From positions 1 to 64,000 of the forward strand of contig PLXC01000042.1 of assembly GCA_003151275.1 (NCBI GenBank): a stretch of DNA of 64,000 bases, given 5' to 3'. The DNA comes from Candidatus Melainabacteria bacterium. Lineage in GTDB: Bacteria; Cyanobacteriota; Vampirovibrionia; Obscuribacterales; Obscuribacteraceae. Shown one piece after another: positions 26,022 through 36,108 of this stretch (its first letter is position 1; every line of letters starts with the position of its first letter). A program made the translations under genes and the position numbers. The notes under the pieces were generated by a model. That model did not search any database and was not told the DNA's origin. It was given only the letters and a program-made list of their open reading frames with translations.

Positions 26022-28142
26022 CTAAAATTCTCGGATGCCTCTGCCCAAGTGGCGGTGCCGTGGTCGGGCTTGTGGTGCTCGTGACAGTGGATCTAATTGG
26101 ATGTGTTCCACCACCTGCCGAAGCGGACCCGATTTCAATCGCCTTTCGATAGCCAATTGAGTACGTTCTGCTGCCAACTGTTTGTATTCGGGATCATTTG
26201 TCGAACCTTGCCATGCTTTTAAGGCAAGTTCATAGAAATCGGCGGCCCAAGAATTGAATAAATCCATATTTGCCCCACTAGATTGCCTAGCTACAAGCCG
26301 ACTGCTTCTCGCCATAGGCTTCCAGACGGATACCGGATTTTCCATTTTCTCGACCATCGGCACCACCTGCTTACCTCTTTTGCTGAAAATTTCTAACGCT
26401 GTGTCCAAGTACGGTTTGACTTGAGACTCGTTTTGGCTAGCCATCAAGCACCCAAGAATCCGAGAATAGGTTGGAAACAAATGTGGATCTCCTGAACCGT
26501 AAACGCTTTGCTCATTGCTCAAACATTTTTGAAGGAGCGACATGGCCACGCCATAATGTGCCTGTTTAAGCTCTTTGGTTGCCTGTTTCTTATCCTCGAC
26601 AGCTCGATCAAGAATTTCTTTTCTAATTAATTGAGGTGACTTATGTGGCGGCGATTGGCGAGTCAGGCTGCTATCCAGAGCTGTGTGCTTTGGTGTTAAG
26701 GTGGCCTTAATTGTTGAAGCTGGATGGGCTGCAGGCGTGACCGAGTACACCACCCCTGGTGCCGTATTCGTTGATACTAGATGCGATGATGATGAACTAG
26801 CTGGGGCAGTCGCTGCCACTAAGTGCGATGGCGTATTGGATCCAGAAGGCGCTGCCACTAAACGTGATGGCGTGCTAAGAGTAGTTTGGTGCGGATCATT
26901 TTGCAAAGCGTCGGTCTTACTATTGCCACTCGGGTTCTGTGGTTTGCTCTCGCTCTTTTTTTGGTTTAGCAAGGCAAATACACCTGCGCTGATCGCAATT
27001 GCGGCCAGGATCGAAATGCCGATTAATTTAGGAGCGAAATCAGTTCTGCTTCTATCCTTTTTGGGAAGGGGAATAGAATATGCCCGTGTAGCAGTTTTTC
27101 CGGCGCTAGCTTGTTCGCTCCCGCCCGGTGCGTGCGGCGCAGGCGTAAGGGAGCCTTTATCCTTCGCTGGGCGGGATATTTCAATCGTGTGTGACAGTTC
27201 TTCGCCAACGGGTCTTTGCACAGCTCCCTTGCCGTGATTGTCCTTACCTGTTACTTTCGTGGTGCCACCATCTGCAGATTTGCTCGGAAGGTTGCGCATA
27301 TAAATTGCGTCGGATATTTCGTTTCGCAGCTCGGACATCGATTGCTGCCGAGATTCGGCATCCTTCTCTAGCGCTTTTAAAATCACCTGTTCCAACGCTG
27401 GTGGCAAATTGAGATCCGGGGCGCTCACACAAAATGGTTGTGGTGGTTCGGACATATGCTTGTAGAGCGTATTTAGGGTGCTGTCTCCTTTCAGTGGAAC
27501 CTGTCCAGTCAAAGCTGCATACATCACGCAACCAAGCGAATACACATCAGATCGATAGTCGAGTTCTGCGCCGCGACATTGTTCAGGACTCATGAATAAT
27601 GGAGTTCCCATGACCATTCCGCTCTTGGTCAAATTTTGCTCAGATTCTTGCGCAGTCAATTTAGCCAGACCGAAATCGACTATTTTTGCTACTCTGTGGT
27701 CGCTGTCTTTGTCAACAAGCATGATGTTGCTTGGCTTGATGTCGCGATGAACGATGCCTCTCTTATGGGCATGTTGCAAGCCGTCGCAAATCTGACTGAA
27801 TATTTGCAAAAATTGCTCTAGTTCAATCCGACCTTCAAGCTTGAGGACATCGTCAAGACTTTTGCCGCCTAAGTACTCCATGACAAGATAGGCATGCCCC
27901 GCTGCGCTGCGTCCAAAATCGTGAATGGTGATGATGTTTGGGTGTTCTAGCGCTGCCGCAGCACGGGCTTCTTGTTCAAACCTGAGAAAGCTCAAATCGT
28001 TAGGCACCACCGACGACATTAGCATTTTAATGGCAACCAGCTTATCCATATGCGTCTGTTTGGCTTTGTAGACCACGCCGGCGCCACCCTTGCCGAGAAC
28101 AGATAAAATCTGGAAACGGCCCTCAAACATCTGACCGATCAT
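26022..28142 (-). CDS. Transmembrane Ser/Thr protein kinase with helical-repeat C-terminus
   Basis: Residues 8-275 are a Pkn-type kinase domain: glycine loop LGKGGAGVVYK, lysine in VAIKML, catalytic HRDIKPSNIML, DFGLAK, and SPEQC in the APE position. A Pro/Ser/Thr-rich linker follows. One membrane helix (LIGISILAAIAISAGVFALL, about 372-392) anchors it. The outer 310 residues begin with a disordered Ser/Thr/Ala-rich stretch with repeated SRLVAAPSGSNTPSHLVAAT-like units. They continue as TPR/kinesin-light-chain-like helices (ELKQAHYGVAMSLLQKCLSN). All catalytic residues are present. It is the first of four related kinases in 14 kb and the only one without close sequence similarity outside the kinase domain. 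Confidence 0.9.
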   Translation of the reverse strand: MIGQMFEGRFQILSVLGKGGAGVVYKAKQTHMDKLVAIKMLMSSVVPNDLSFLRFEQEARAAAALEHPNIITIHDFGRSAAGHAYLVMEYLGGKSLDDVLKLEGRIELEQFLQIFSQICDGLQHAHKRGIVHRDIKPSNIMLVDKDSDHRVAKIVDFGLAKLTAQESEQNLTKSGMVMGTPLFMSPEQCRGAELDYRSDVYSLGCVMYAALTGQVPLKGDSTLNTLYKHMSEPPQPFCVSAPDLNLPPALEQVILKALEKDAESRQQSMSELRNEISDAIYMRNLPSKSADGGTTKVTGKDNHGKGAVQRPVGEELSHTIEISRPAKDKGSLTPAPHAPGGSEQASAGKTATRAYSIPLPKKDRSRTDFAPKLIGISILAAIAISAGVFALLNQKKSESKPQNPSGNSKTDALQNDPHQTTLSTPSRLVAAPSGSNTPSHLVAATAPASSSSSHLVSTNTAPGVVYSVTPAAHPASTIKATLTPKHTALDSSLTRQSPPHKSPQLIRKEILDRAVEDKKQATKELKQAHYGVAMSLLQKCLSNEQSVYGSGDPHLFPTYSRILGCLMASQNESQVKPYLDTALEIFSKRGKQVVPMVEKMENPVSVWKPMARSSRLVARQSSGANMDLFNSWAADFYELALKAWQGSTNDPEYKQLAAERTQLAIERRLKSGPLRQVVEHIQLDPLSRAPQARPRHRHLGRGIREF

Positions 28143-28365
28143 CAGATCATCTTGTTCGATCGAATCTTGGAAATCAGACAGGGCATCTACCTCTATGTGA
28201 TTTGCTGACGTTAAAATTGAATTGCTGGATCTTAGGAACCTTGCATCATTATAGTTACCGAATGGTACTCATGCTTGCGCCATTGTTCTCTAACGGCATT
28301 TATTCACAAACGATGGCTTTTCATGAGGATATTATTTAATTGCTGCGCCTTTTAAGGGTGGGTTA

Positions 28366-29148
28366 ATGCTTGGATCTTTGGTAGTTTTAATCGCGTTGAG
28401 TTTAGTAGGCTTGGCGTTGGCTATTGGTGGGCTCTGGGTAGTCCGGCATTTTGTAGACCATCAGACGCTTATGACGCATCACGATGTATCCGGCTACATG
28501 CTTTCCATCGTGGGAACGCTTTATGCTGTGGTCCTTGGACTGATAGTGGTTGGCTCATTAACCCGTTTCCAACAAGCGCGTCTTAATGTAGAGAATGAAG
28601 CTAATACACTGCACGATATCTTTCACCTGGCGCAAGGACTACCCAAGGACATTCAAGTGAAGATTCGTTCTGATTGTCGTTCCTATGCCGGATATGTTGT
28701 CAATGAGGAATGGCAAGCAATGGAATTAGGCGGACAGAGCGAAAACGCTCACGTCGTTATGTCTGACTTTTGGAATCGAATTACAACATTAAAGCCCGTG
28801 GATGGCGGACAAGGGAATGTTCAGTCAGCTCTGCTCAGCCAACTCGATGAATTAGGCGACTGTCGGCATACTCGTTTGCTAGACGCCAAGCCGGAATTCG
28901 ATCCTTACATCTGGGCCGCCATAATCTCTGGCGGCGTCATCTTGATTGTCTTCACTTATTTCTTTGGCGTGGAAAAGTTTGCTGTGCAAGCCTTGATGAC
29001 AGGTCTGGTTACCATTGTGCTGGCAATTAATTGGATCATCATTGCCTTGTTCGGCTACCCATATTCAGGTGACGTGAAGGTGTCTTCGGACGCCTTCTCG
29101 TCTGTCAGTCGTCACTTCGATCAGGAAGTTAAGCGGATCGGTTACTGA
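28366..29148 (+). CDS. DUF4239 (bestrophin-like) membrane protein
   Basis: The 260-residue product has two N-terminal helices, with SGYMLSIVGTLYAVVLGLIVVG typical of DUF4239. A soluble helical part follows (FQQARLNVENEANTLHDIFHL), then two C-terminal helices (WAAIISGGVILIVFTYFFGV and LVTIVLAINWIIIALFGYP). The family is distantly compared with bestrophin anion channels; its function is not established. ATG follows AAGGGTGGGTTA. It is divergent from the kinase gene; the 223-bp gap must hold both promoters. Confidence 0.75.
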   Translation: MLGSLVVLIALSLVGLALAIGGLWVVRHFVDHQTLMTHHDVSGYMLSIVGTLYAVVLGLIVVGSLTRFQQARLNVENEANTLHDIFHLAQGLPKDIQVKIRSDCRSYAGYVVNEEWQAMELGGQSENAHVVMSDFWNRITTLKPVDGGQGNVQSALLSQLDELGDCRHTRLLDAKPEFDPYIWAAIISGGVILIVFTYFFGVEKFAVQALMTGLVTIVLAINWIIIALFGYPYSGDVKVSSDAFSSVSRHFDQEVKRIGY

Positions 29149-29333
29149 GGGCATAGAAATCGGCGAAGCGCCTAGCCTGCCCGGTTTGATCTTGCCGAAG
29201 TTTATGTAACACGGTAGTAACGCAGGGCAATTTATTATGTTCATGTTGGCGGAAGTCCCTAATTCCTGACACCAACCGAAGTCGGCTCCAAGCCGCCCCC
29301 AGTGGCGCGTCTGTGCTCACAGGAGTAGTGAAC

Positions 29334-29750
29334 ATGAACAATGATCTTTCATTTCTAGATTCTCTTTCTATCGAAAACAGCAATGCAATGGCGGCAGCTT
29401 GGTGCCCTCCGGCAAATTGGGAAGACGTTCTTCGCGGTGAGAAACTGGCCACTAATGACGTTTACAGAAATGACATCAATGGTGAGCGCTTGATCATGGA
29501 AAATGGCGACAGCTTGAAGATTAACAGAGGCGGCAAGATGCACCTTTCAATTACCGATGCCTGCCCAAGTATTGATGCTTCCAAAGATGGTGCCTTTAGG
29601 GTTACCTATCCAAATGGTGACAAGATTTTCTTTGACGCGAAAGGTTTGCAATCAATCGTTCGCGGTCAACAGATGGTCACCTTCTTCAACGGCGTACCTT
29701 CGTCCGCATCCGGTTCGTGGCTTCCAAACCAGCGCCGTGTCCTCAATTAA
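29334..29750 (+). CDS. Conserved-looking soluble protein of unknown function
   Basis: I use ATG 29334, which has AGGAG at a good distance, instead of the GTG at 29313. The 138 residues have no signal peptide. The second half looks like a small beta-sheet domain with alternating residues (RVTYPNGDKIFFDAKGLQS). No family recognised. A small CGGCT/AGCCG hairpin lies near 29281-29295, just upstream. It converges on the kinase gene at 29874. Confidence 0.55.
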   Translation: MNNDLSFLDSLSIENSNAMAAAWCPPANWEDVLRGEKLATNDVYRNDINGERLIMENGDSLKINRGGKMHLSITDACPSIDASKDGAFRVTYPNGDKIFFDAKGLQSIVRGQQMVTFFNGVPSSASGSWLPNQRRVLN

Positions 29751-29873
29751 CTCTAGTTGGTTAAGGCAATAATGGCATTCCAGGTTCTATTAGTCACGGG
29801 AAAAGCCTCTATATTTCGTAAATTGTTTACAACTTAGGCACCAGATATAGTGGCATAGATGTTTACTTTTTGT

Positions 29874-31796
29874 CTAGTTTATGTCGAGGGCAAGGTCGGA
29901 GCGCTTCAAGGAACGCACAAATTTTTCACGCTCCTGTGGTGTCCAATTGTACGGCGTTATCACTAGTCCGCGAAGTCTTTCCATCTTCCTCAATGATTCT
30001 ATGCACTGTGGTGTAACGTTCTTGGAGGAAATCCACAAATGTGTTAGAAACGGCAAATTGACCAAATGTGCAACACCTTTGTCTGAAATGCTGTTGTCAC
30101 CAATGTCCAACGTCGTAAGCTGTCGAATCTCGCTAATGCTTTTTATGTCGTTATCCTTTAGTCCCGTACCAGCTAAAAACAGCTTCGTCAATACCTTGCT
30201 ATGACGCAGCTTCGGCAGAAGTTCACTGGCAAAAAGCATTCGATCTGCGTTTAATAGTCGCATCTTTTCGAGATGGAGCTGTCGTAATCCTGTCGCGCTG
30301 ACATGCGTATCGCCGACATTCAGACTTGTCAGTTTAGGAAGTGTCTGCAGGTTCATAATCGACCGGTCGCCAATATCCGACCGAGCAATATCCAACTCCT
30401 TGAGTTCGCCCCAGTGTTTGATCTGATCTGTAGCCGAATCGTCGACAATCAAGCCGCGCAAGGATAGGCTTCCGACCTCGTCTTTGCGAAATCCTGACAG
30501 CACCATTGGATCGTCATTCAGTTCGAAGTTCAGAGGTATTTGTAATGTGTGCTCATTAGCTGCCACTATGAAAAGATTACTTTCCCCACCATCGATCTTG
30601 CCTATAGATCGCGCGGGAAAGTGAAACTTTCTCACCCGCTTGTTTCCTTGATCGGAATAAAAAGTTGCGATATTTGTTGCCTTCGAAACTTCTCGCACTT
30701 TCTCAATGCTAGGAAATTCAAAAATCCTTTTTGACTCTACGCGCGAAACTGTCGGCGCAAGTTTGGCAGTCGGCTGCGAAAAGTATGCGAGCAATGCGAT
30801 AGCTAACACAGCGACTGCAGCAGCGCTAGCAATGGATATTTGTTTAGCGTAGGACTTCTTCACTTTGCCTGGGGATCTGGTAAAGCTCGTTGGCTCCCCA
30901 CGTTGCAGACATTGGAGATCATCTGCGACGCGCAACATGTTCTGATAGCGATGTTCTGGATCCTTGGACAACATTTGACCAACAATTTGCTCCAACTCTG
31001 TCGGGAATTTTTGACCTAAGGTAGCTTCTTTCAAAGATGGTGTCATTTCAGACTGATGCTTCAGCATTGTTGAAAGCGCGTTGTCACCCATGAAAGGTGG
31101 GGTTCCGGTAAGAATTTCAAAGAACATGCAGCCTAAGGAGTAAATGTCCGATCGACTATCGATTGCCTTACCGAGACACTGCTCCGGGCTCATGTAATAT
31201 GGTGAACCAAAAATTTCGCCGGTGCGAGTCAGGGTATTAAACTCAGTTTCGTTACGCAAGACTTTAGCGATGCCGAAATCCAGCACTTTGATCACATCTT
31301 TGCCATTGGGATAAGTGGTAATCATGATGTTGCTGGGTTTTAAATCGCGATGAACAATCCCTTGCGAATGTGCGTAAGCAAGCGCGTTGCAAATGGTGAT
31401 GAACACATTGATCGCTTGTTCTTCTGAGAGCTTTCCCTTAGCCTTGACTAGGTCTGCGAGCGTCTCACCTTCACAAAGCTCCATGACGAAATATGGCTGC
31501 ACACCATTGATTAAACCAAATTCGTGCAGTCGGACCAAGTTCTGATGACTAAGCAGGCTAGTTGCCTTTGCTTCCTGTTGAAACCGCCTCAATGCTTTGT
31601 CTGATGTCTGAGTCGTCAGAAGCGTCTTCAATGCAAAGCGTTTGTGCAAATAGATCTGCTCGACGAGATAAACAGAACCCATTCCGCCCTTGCCCAGCAA
31701 CGACAAGACTCTGAAACGTTCCGCTACCAACTGGCCCGGAGCAATTTCAACCGCGACTTCTGATTCCGGGTCACGTTCCTCAAGTTCTCGATTCAA
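29874..31796 (-). CDS. Transmembrane Ser/Thr protein kinase with leucine-rich repeats
   Basis: The 640-residue protein has a kinase domain at about 28-300 (LGKGGMGSVYLVEQ, FALKTLL, HRDLKPSNIMI, DFGIAKVL, SPEQCLG), a membrane helix at about 322-342 (SIASAAAVAVLAIALLAYFS), and an outer domain. After about residue 450 the outer domain consists of leucine-rich repeats of the LT.LDIGDNSISDKGVAHL type, about six units. Outside the membrane the LRR domain probably binds a ligand. All kinase catalytic residues are present. It is a paralogue of the gene at 38169-40085, which has the same order of domains. A 26-codon frame with a strong ribosome site lies upstream (31884-31964). Confidence 0.92.
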   Translation of the reverse strand: MNRELEERDPESEVAVEIAPGQLVAERFRVLSLLGKGGMGSVYLVEQIYLHKRFALKTLLTTQTSDKALRRFQQEAKATSLLSHQNLVRLHEFGLINGVQPYFVMELCEGETLADLVKAKGKLSEEQAINVFITICNALAYAHSQGIVHRDLKPSNIMITTYPNGKDVIKVLDFGIAKVLRNETEFNTLTRTGEIFGSPYYMSPEQCLGKAIDSRSDIYSLGCMFFEILTGTPPFMGDNALSTMLKHQSEMTPSLKEATLGQKFPTELEQIVGQMLSKDPEHRYQNMLRVADDLQCLQRGEPTSFTRSPGKVKKSYAKQISIASAAAVAVLAIALLAYFSQPTAKLAPTVSRVESKRIFEFPSIEKVREVSKATNIATFYSDQGNKRVRKFHFPARSIGKIDGGESNLFIVAANEHTLQIPLNFELNDDPMVLSGFRKDEVGSLSLRGLIVDDSATDQIKHWGELKELDIARSDIGDRSIMNLQTLPKLTSLNVGDTHVSATGLRQLHLEKMRLLNADRMLFASELLPKLRHSKVLTKLFLAGTGLKDNDIKSISEIRQLTTLDIGDNSISDKGVAHLVNLPFLTHLWISSKNVTPQCIESLRKMERLRGLVITPYNWTPQEREKFVRSLKRSDLALDIN

Positions 31797-31883
31797 GACA
31801 GGCGTGTCCCGCCGGAATGCGTGGCTGTTGTGAGGTTTTTCGTCCAGATTGTGCCCTCCCCCGTCCTGACTATATACCCGTAA

Positions 31884-31964
31884 TTATGAGACGGATAGGC
31901 TGGTGAGCATTAACCGTTGTGTCACTCGATTAAGTTTCGCAGCTTTCAATTCGTCGTCGAACAT
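31884..31964 (-). CDS. 26-codon frame with consensus ribosome site upstream of a kinase
   Basis: AAAGGAGCTTAAG precedes ATG 31964 at ideal spacing. The peptide MFDDELKAAKLNRVTQRLML, followed by TSLSVS, is short, charged and probably helical. It ends 87 bp before the kinase start at 31796. It could be a leader peptide or a small protein. The remainder of 31797-32121 shows no gene. Confidence 0.4.
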   Translation of the reverse strand: MFDDELKAAKLNRVTQRLMLTSLSVS

Positions 31965-32121
31965 CTTAAGCTCCTTTGAAAAGCGGCAGAATTTCCATGC
32001 ACTTTGAATTCACGCACTGAATTTGATACCGGATCTGGTGCGTCATCAATTGAGCTTCCTCTGTAAAATCTTGTCCTTCCGTTCTATGATCAAAGAGCGG
32101 TTCTAAATCGATTTTGCTCGC

Positions 32122-34302
32122 CTATTTCGCTAGCCGCTTTTTAATTAGGATTTGCAAATTTTCTGGCACTTTCGAAAAAACACGTTGCGCCGGCTCGTAC
32201 CCTTGGTTGCTGGAAAGATAGTAGAGCTCAATTGATTTGTCGCGATCTCGATCCGTGCCGATACCAAATTCGTAGCAAATACCCAGCCAATATTGAGCTT
32301 CCCTTTGCTTATGCGCCTCAAGGGTCCGAAACAGCGATATGACTTTGTCGAACCGAAGCGCAAACGTCTCCTCTGTCCAAAATCTGTCTTGTTCAAACTG
32401 ACCCTTGGCGGAATCCTCCAACATCTGACGTGCGCTCTGACGATCTTGCTCAATGCCGACGCCATCAACTAAGCACATGGCTAAATTCCATTGAGCAAAA
32501 GAGTCACCACTTTCCGCTCCTTTTTTGAGCCAAGTTACGGCTTCTAGTTCATTCTTGTTTACGCCGATGCCCTCAAGCAAAGCCGCACCGAGCAATCCCT
32601 GCGCTTTCGCGTCGTCTAACTCCGCAGCTTTGCGCAGATATTGAATTGCTGTTTCTGGATTAGGCAAGAGAAGGATGCCGCGATTGTACATAGCCGATAA
32701 AAATCTAAGTGCTTCCGTCGAGCCTTCATCTGCGGAGCTGTGCAGCCACTTTAGCGCTTCCGATCTTTGTTCATAAGCCTTATCTTGTCCGCGCTCTGTG
32801 TCTACATCAAAATCCGCGGTTGTTGCAGCCTCACCCATACCTTTTTCGAGCTTGTTTTCCCACCATCTAACAACGCTAAGGCGCTCACGATTAAGCAGAT
32901 TCTTCATCGTCAGGAAGCGACCCAAAAGATACTGGGCGTCTCGGTCGCCGAGATTGCTAGCTTTGCGATACCACTTTAACGATTCCTGGAAATCACGTCC
33001 TCCAGGTCTGTCAGATCGCCAGTATGTTGCAAAAGCAATCATTACTTTTGGATTGTTGCGTCGCGCTTGCTTTTCTAGCCACTGTTCGGCGCCATCTGGA
33101 AATAATTGATCTTCAAAACATAACGTCAAACATCGCAGAACATCGTTCTCAACATCGACTCCACGATCATGTGCGCTCATGTAGATTGAGGCGGCGTCCA
33201 CGAGAGATTTTTCAACGCCTATGCCTTCCTCGTAGCACTTGGCCAGGTCGATATAGGCTTGCTCTTGTCCTTGTTCTCCGGCGTATTTAAACCATGCGAT
33301 CACATCAGTCCAAATTGGATCAGGCTTGTTCTTTAGTAAAAGGGCATAACGATAACTGGCCTCAGCGTTACCTGTGTTTGCTGATTCCCAGAGCCAGTCC
33401 TCTTTCTCGCGTTCACTAAGTAGCCCGACTGCGGACTCAACTTTATCAGCCAGTTCGACCGCTTTTAGTTTCGCATCTGCCGAGCCGTTGTCTGCTGCGG
33501 ACTTGTACAAGCGCAGCGCCTTATCCAGGCTCTTCTCCACGCCGTCGCCATTTTCGTAGCAACAAGCAAGGTCATGTTGAGCATAGCACTGTTTATTGTC
33601 TGCTGCTTTTTGATACCATTGGCACGCTTTGACGTGATCGGGTGGTTCGCCTTGTGATCCATAAAAACAGCAGACTCCCAAATGGTATTGGGCATCGCGA
33701 TTGTTTGGATCCGATTGAAGCGCGGCGTTCAACCACTTGAATGCGTCGAAGCCGTTAAAACCAATACCGATACCATACAGAAGGCACCGCCCATAGTTGA
33801 GCTGCCCCATCGACAGACCTTGCTGAGCCGCTTTTTTATACCAGCGCACTGCTGCTACAGGGTCTGCGGCGACTCCTTCTGCGCCAGCTTCCAATAGATT
33901 TCCAAGCGAAATCTGGGCCCGCGTATGTCCGTTTTCAGCTGCTTGTGAATACCAGCGCACTGCCTCCTGCGGCTCCAAGTCGAAGTGAGTGCCAGTTTCG
34001 AATAGCTCGGCGAGATCACACTGAGCGTCAGGGTTACCGGCATCTGCAGCAAGGCGATACCAGTGAACCGCCTCGTCCATGTCAGCCTCGACGCCCTTGC
34101 CATCTTTGAAGGCTTTGGCAAGTTCAAATTGGGCGGCTGGGTCTTTATTTTGCGCAGCCAGCTTTAGAGCCTCGAAGTCGAGCTCTGGATTAAACTTAGG
34201 CGTTTTCGTGACCGGCTGCACAGTTGGACTCTCACGGGTTGTCTTGCTTCTTTTTGTGCCCAACCCTCGAAAATTTCCAACATCCAGGGCGTGTGGGACC
34301 AT
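32122..34302 (-). CDS. Large cytoplasmic Sel1-repeat protein
   Basis: The frame is open to a TTG at 34380, but that would overlap the divergent gene at 34366; ATG 34302 gives 726 residues and leaves a 63-bp gap. Nearly the whole chain is Sel1 repeats of about 36 residues, roughly 15-17 units, each with AQFELAKAFKDGKGVEADMD-like pattern. There is no signal peptide or membrane helix, so it should be a cytoplasmic scaffold. Its neighbours are Ser/Thr kinases and an MshEN-like protein, so a role in a signalling assembly is possible but not shown. Confidence 0.85.
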   Translation of the reverse strand: MVPHALDVGNFRGLGTKRSKTTRESPTVQPVTKTPKFNPELDFEALKLAAQNKDPAAQFELAKAFKDGKGVEADMDEAVHWYRLAADAGNPDAQCDLAELFETGTHFDLEPQEAVRWYSQAAENGHTRAQISLGNLLEAGAEGVAADPVAAVRWYKKAAQQGLSMGQLNYGRCLLYGIGIGFNGFDAFKWLNAALQSDPNNRDAQYHLGVCCFYGSQGEPPDHVKACQWYQKAADNKQCYAQHDLACCYENGDGVEKSLDKALRLYKSAADNGSADAKLKAVELADKVESAVGLLSEREKEDWLWESANTGNAEASYRYALLLKNKPDPIWTDVIAWFKYAGEQGQEQAYIDLAKCYEEGIGVEKSLVDAASIYMSAHDRGVDVENDVLRCLTLCFEDQLFPDGAEQWLEKQARRNNPKVMIAFATYWRSDRPGGRDFQESLKWYRKASNLGDRDAQYLLGRFLTMKNLLNRERLSVVRWWENKLEKGMGEAATTADFDVDTERGQDKAYEQRSEALKWLHSSADEGSTEALRFLSAMYNRGILLLPNPETAIQYLRKAAELDDAKAQGLLGAALLEGIGVNKNELEAVTWLKKGAESGDSFAQWNLAMCLVDGVGIEQDRQSARQMLEDSAKGQFEQDRFWTEETFALRFDKVISLFRTLEAHKQREAQYWLGICYEFGIGTDRDRDKSIELYYLSSNQGYEPAQRVFSKVPENLQILIKKRLAK

Positions 34303-34365
34303 GCCCTGCGCAATGGCGATAAGCGTGATAGCATCGGATAGTGGGGGAATCTCTAAAATGGCATT

Positions 34366-35586
34366 ATGATCGAACAACAAGTCTTTGATACGTTCTCAAC
34401 TCTTTTGCAGCACGGAAATATTGTCAAGCCGTCGGACATTGCTGATGCACAAGGCATAGCGAAGGATCTCAATATTTCGCTCGCGAAGGCTCTAATCATG
34501 TCTGGAATGGCAACAGAGGAAGAAATCAAGGTTGTCTTGCAAGCGCAGTCGATGATCGGTAAAAAGAGTATTTCACTTGATCTTGCAATTAGGGCAATCA
34601 GACTTGCGGTGCATAACAAGATTGAATTGGATAAAGCGATCGACCAACTTGCGGGACTGCACCAAAAGACCCAGCAAGTTGTCTCTCTTACCAACGAGCT
34701 AACAGCCCTGTTACTAGCAGCCAAGCTGATTACCGGTGAGCAACTCGGTAACGCGGTGAAGCGATCGCAAGACACCAAGACACTGATGGGACATACCTTA
34801 CTTTTGATGGATGTTATCTCGTCAACTGTATTAGCTTCCGCTCTTTATGCGGTGCTCATGGTGCGTCAAAAAGTGTTGGACAATGATAAAGCTGCGCAAG
34901 GTTTGCGTTACGCAAATCAAAGAGAGATCGCCCTGGAACATGCCTTGTTCGAACTAGGTTTCTTTACGTCGCCGACGCCGGATTCTATGCGGTTAAGTGA
35001 ACTGATTCACATGGCTGGCATGCTGTCTGAATCAGATTTGGTCGAATGTTTGGAATTGGAACTCTTCAAGCAAAAACAGTTCGGACAAATTCTTCTAGAG
35101 CAGGCACTAATTTCCCAAACCTATCTCGAAGCGGCTTTCGTATTGCAAAATTCGGTTGCCAGCGGAACCTTGAAACCATTCCAGGCCGCTGCCGCATTGC
35201 GTCGCGCCACCGCAGATAATATCAATGTCTACCAGGCGATGGCAGAAGCTCAAGCTAATGCCCAAAAATCGGAAGAGGAGTGGCGTCTCGGTGACCTGTT
35301 GGTCGAGGCCAAGGTGTGTTCAAGGGAAGTGATTGAAAAATTGATCGACGAAAATCTGGACACTCCTTTGAAAATCGGCAAAGTGCTTCTTGGTGCCGGT
35401 GTAGTTAAAGAGTCAATGCTTTATAACGCGCTGCGCTGTCAATCATTGTTCAGGCAAGGTTTTTTCTCTGCCCAGGAAGCAGTAAATGCTTTGGAATATT
35501 CTAAAGACAACGATTTTGTATTGGATGAGGCGTTAGCAGCGTTGAATTCGAATGTTCCTTCGCGCATGCAATGGCTGTGGATTTGA
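34366..35586 (+). CDS. MshEN/GspE-N-like helical repeat protein
   Basis: The 406 residues show no signal peptide or membrane helix. Four or five related helical modules of about 70 residues repeat a pattern like LGDLLVEAKVCSREVIEKL and GQILLEQALISQTYLEAAF. These recall the N-terminal domain of GspE/PilB ATPases (MshEN, which binds c-di-GMP in some proteins), where one sees LGELLVEAGLIT followed by a similar second helix. The RxGxxL-type ligand motif is not clearly kept. The ATPase domain is absent. It could be a regulator that uses this fold; function unknown. It is divergent from the Sel1 gene. Confidence 0.55.
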   Translation: MIEQQVFDTFSTLLQHGNIVKPSDIADAQGIAKDLNISLAKALIMSGMATEEEIKVVLQAQSMIGKKSISLDLAIRAIRLAVHNKIELDKAIDQLAGLHQKTQQVVSLTNELTALLLAAKLITGEQLGNAVKRSQDTKTLMGHTLLLMDVISSTVLASALYAVLMVRQKVLDNDKAAQGLRYANQREIALEHALFELGFFTSPTPDSMRLSELIHMAGMLSESDLVECLELELFKQKQFGQILLEQALISQTYLEAAFVLQNSVASGTLKPFQAAAALRRATADNINVYQAMAEAQANAQKSEEEWRLGDLLVEAKVCSREVIEKLIDENLDTPLKIGKVLLGAGVVKESMLYNALRCQSLFRQGFFSAQEAVNALEYSKDNDFVLDEALAALNSNVPSRMQWLWI

Positions 35587-36108
35587 TTACTTTGCTTTGT
35601 TGAAATCGAGTGAAGCAGAGTTGATGCAAAACCTTTTGCCGGTTGGCATCGGTCCGTCATCAAAGACGTGTCCAAGATGCGCTCCGCAGTGTTTGCAAAC
35701 GACTTCTGTTCTCGAGATGCCGAATGTATTATCGGTAGAGGTGTCTACTGAATTCTTTTGAGCACTTGTGAAACTAGGCCAACCTGTTCCAGAATCAAAT
35801 TTGTCCTTTGCGTCGAACAAAAGTTCTCCGCAGTTGCTGCATCTGTAGGTGCCTGGATCGTGATTATTCCAGTACTTGTTGCTGAATGCCGGCTCTGTAA
35901 CGCTGCATCGAGTCACTTGATAGACTTCTGGTTTAAGTTTCTCTTTCCAGTAGCTGTCGGACTTTTTGCCAGCGTTCTGTTCTGTCTTCGCATCATCTTT
36001 GTTCACGATTTCTTTTTCCTTTGCCTCTCCACTGCATCCATACAAGAGGAACAAGCCACCAGTTAAAAGTGCAACCATTAGCCCATTTGTACTTGCAATA
36101 CTTTTCAT
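35587..36108 (-). CDS. msrB: Exported peptide-methionine (R)-S-oxide reductase
   Basis: MsrB reduces methionine-R-sulfoxide. I start at ATG 36108, whose first base is the last base of the msrA stop (TGATG), giving 173 residues. The N-terminus is a signal segment ending in LLYGCSG, a possible lipobox with an unusual Tyr. The MsrB domain has the zinc pairs CSNCG and CKHCG, the FDSGTGWPSF motif, and catalytic cysteine in KRFCINS near the C-terminus. Exported and coupled to exported msrA, it should repair oxidised envelope proteins. The reductant is not encoded nearby. Confidence 0.95.
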   Translation of the reverse strand: MKSIASTNGLMVALLTGGLFLLYGCSGEAKEKEIVNKDDAKTEQNAGKKSDSYWKEKLKPEVYQVTRCSVTEPAFSNKYWNNHDPGTYRCSNCGELLFDAKDKFDSGTGWPSFTSAQKNSVDTSTDNTFGISRTEVVCKHCGAHLGHVFDDGPMPTGKRFCINSASLDFNKAK

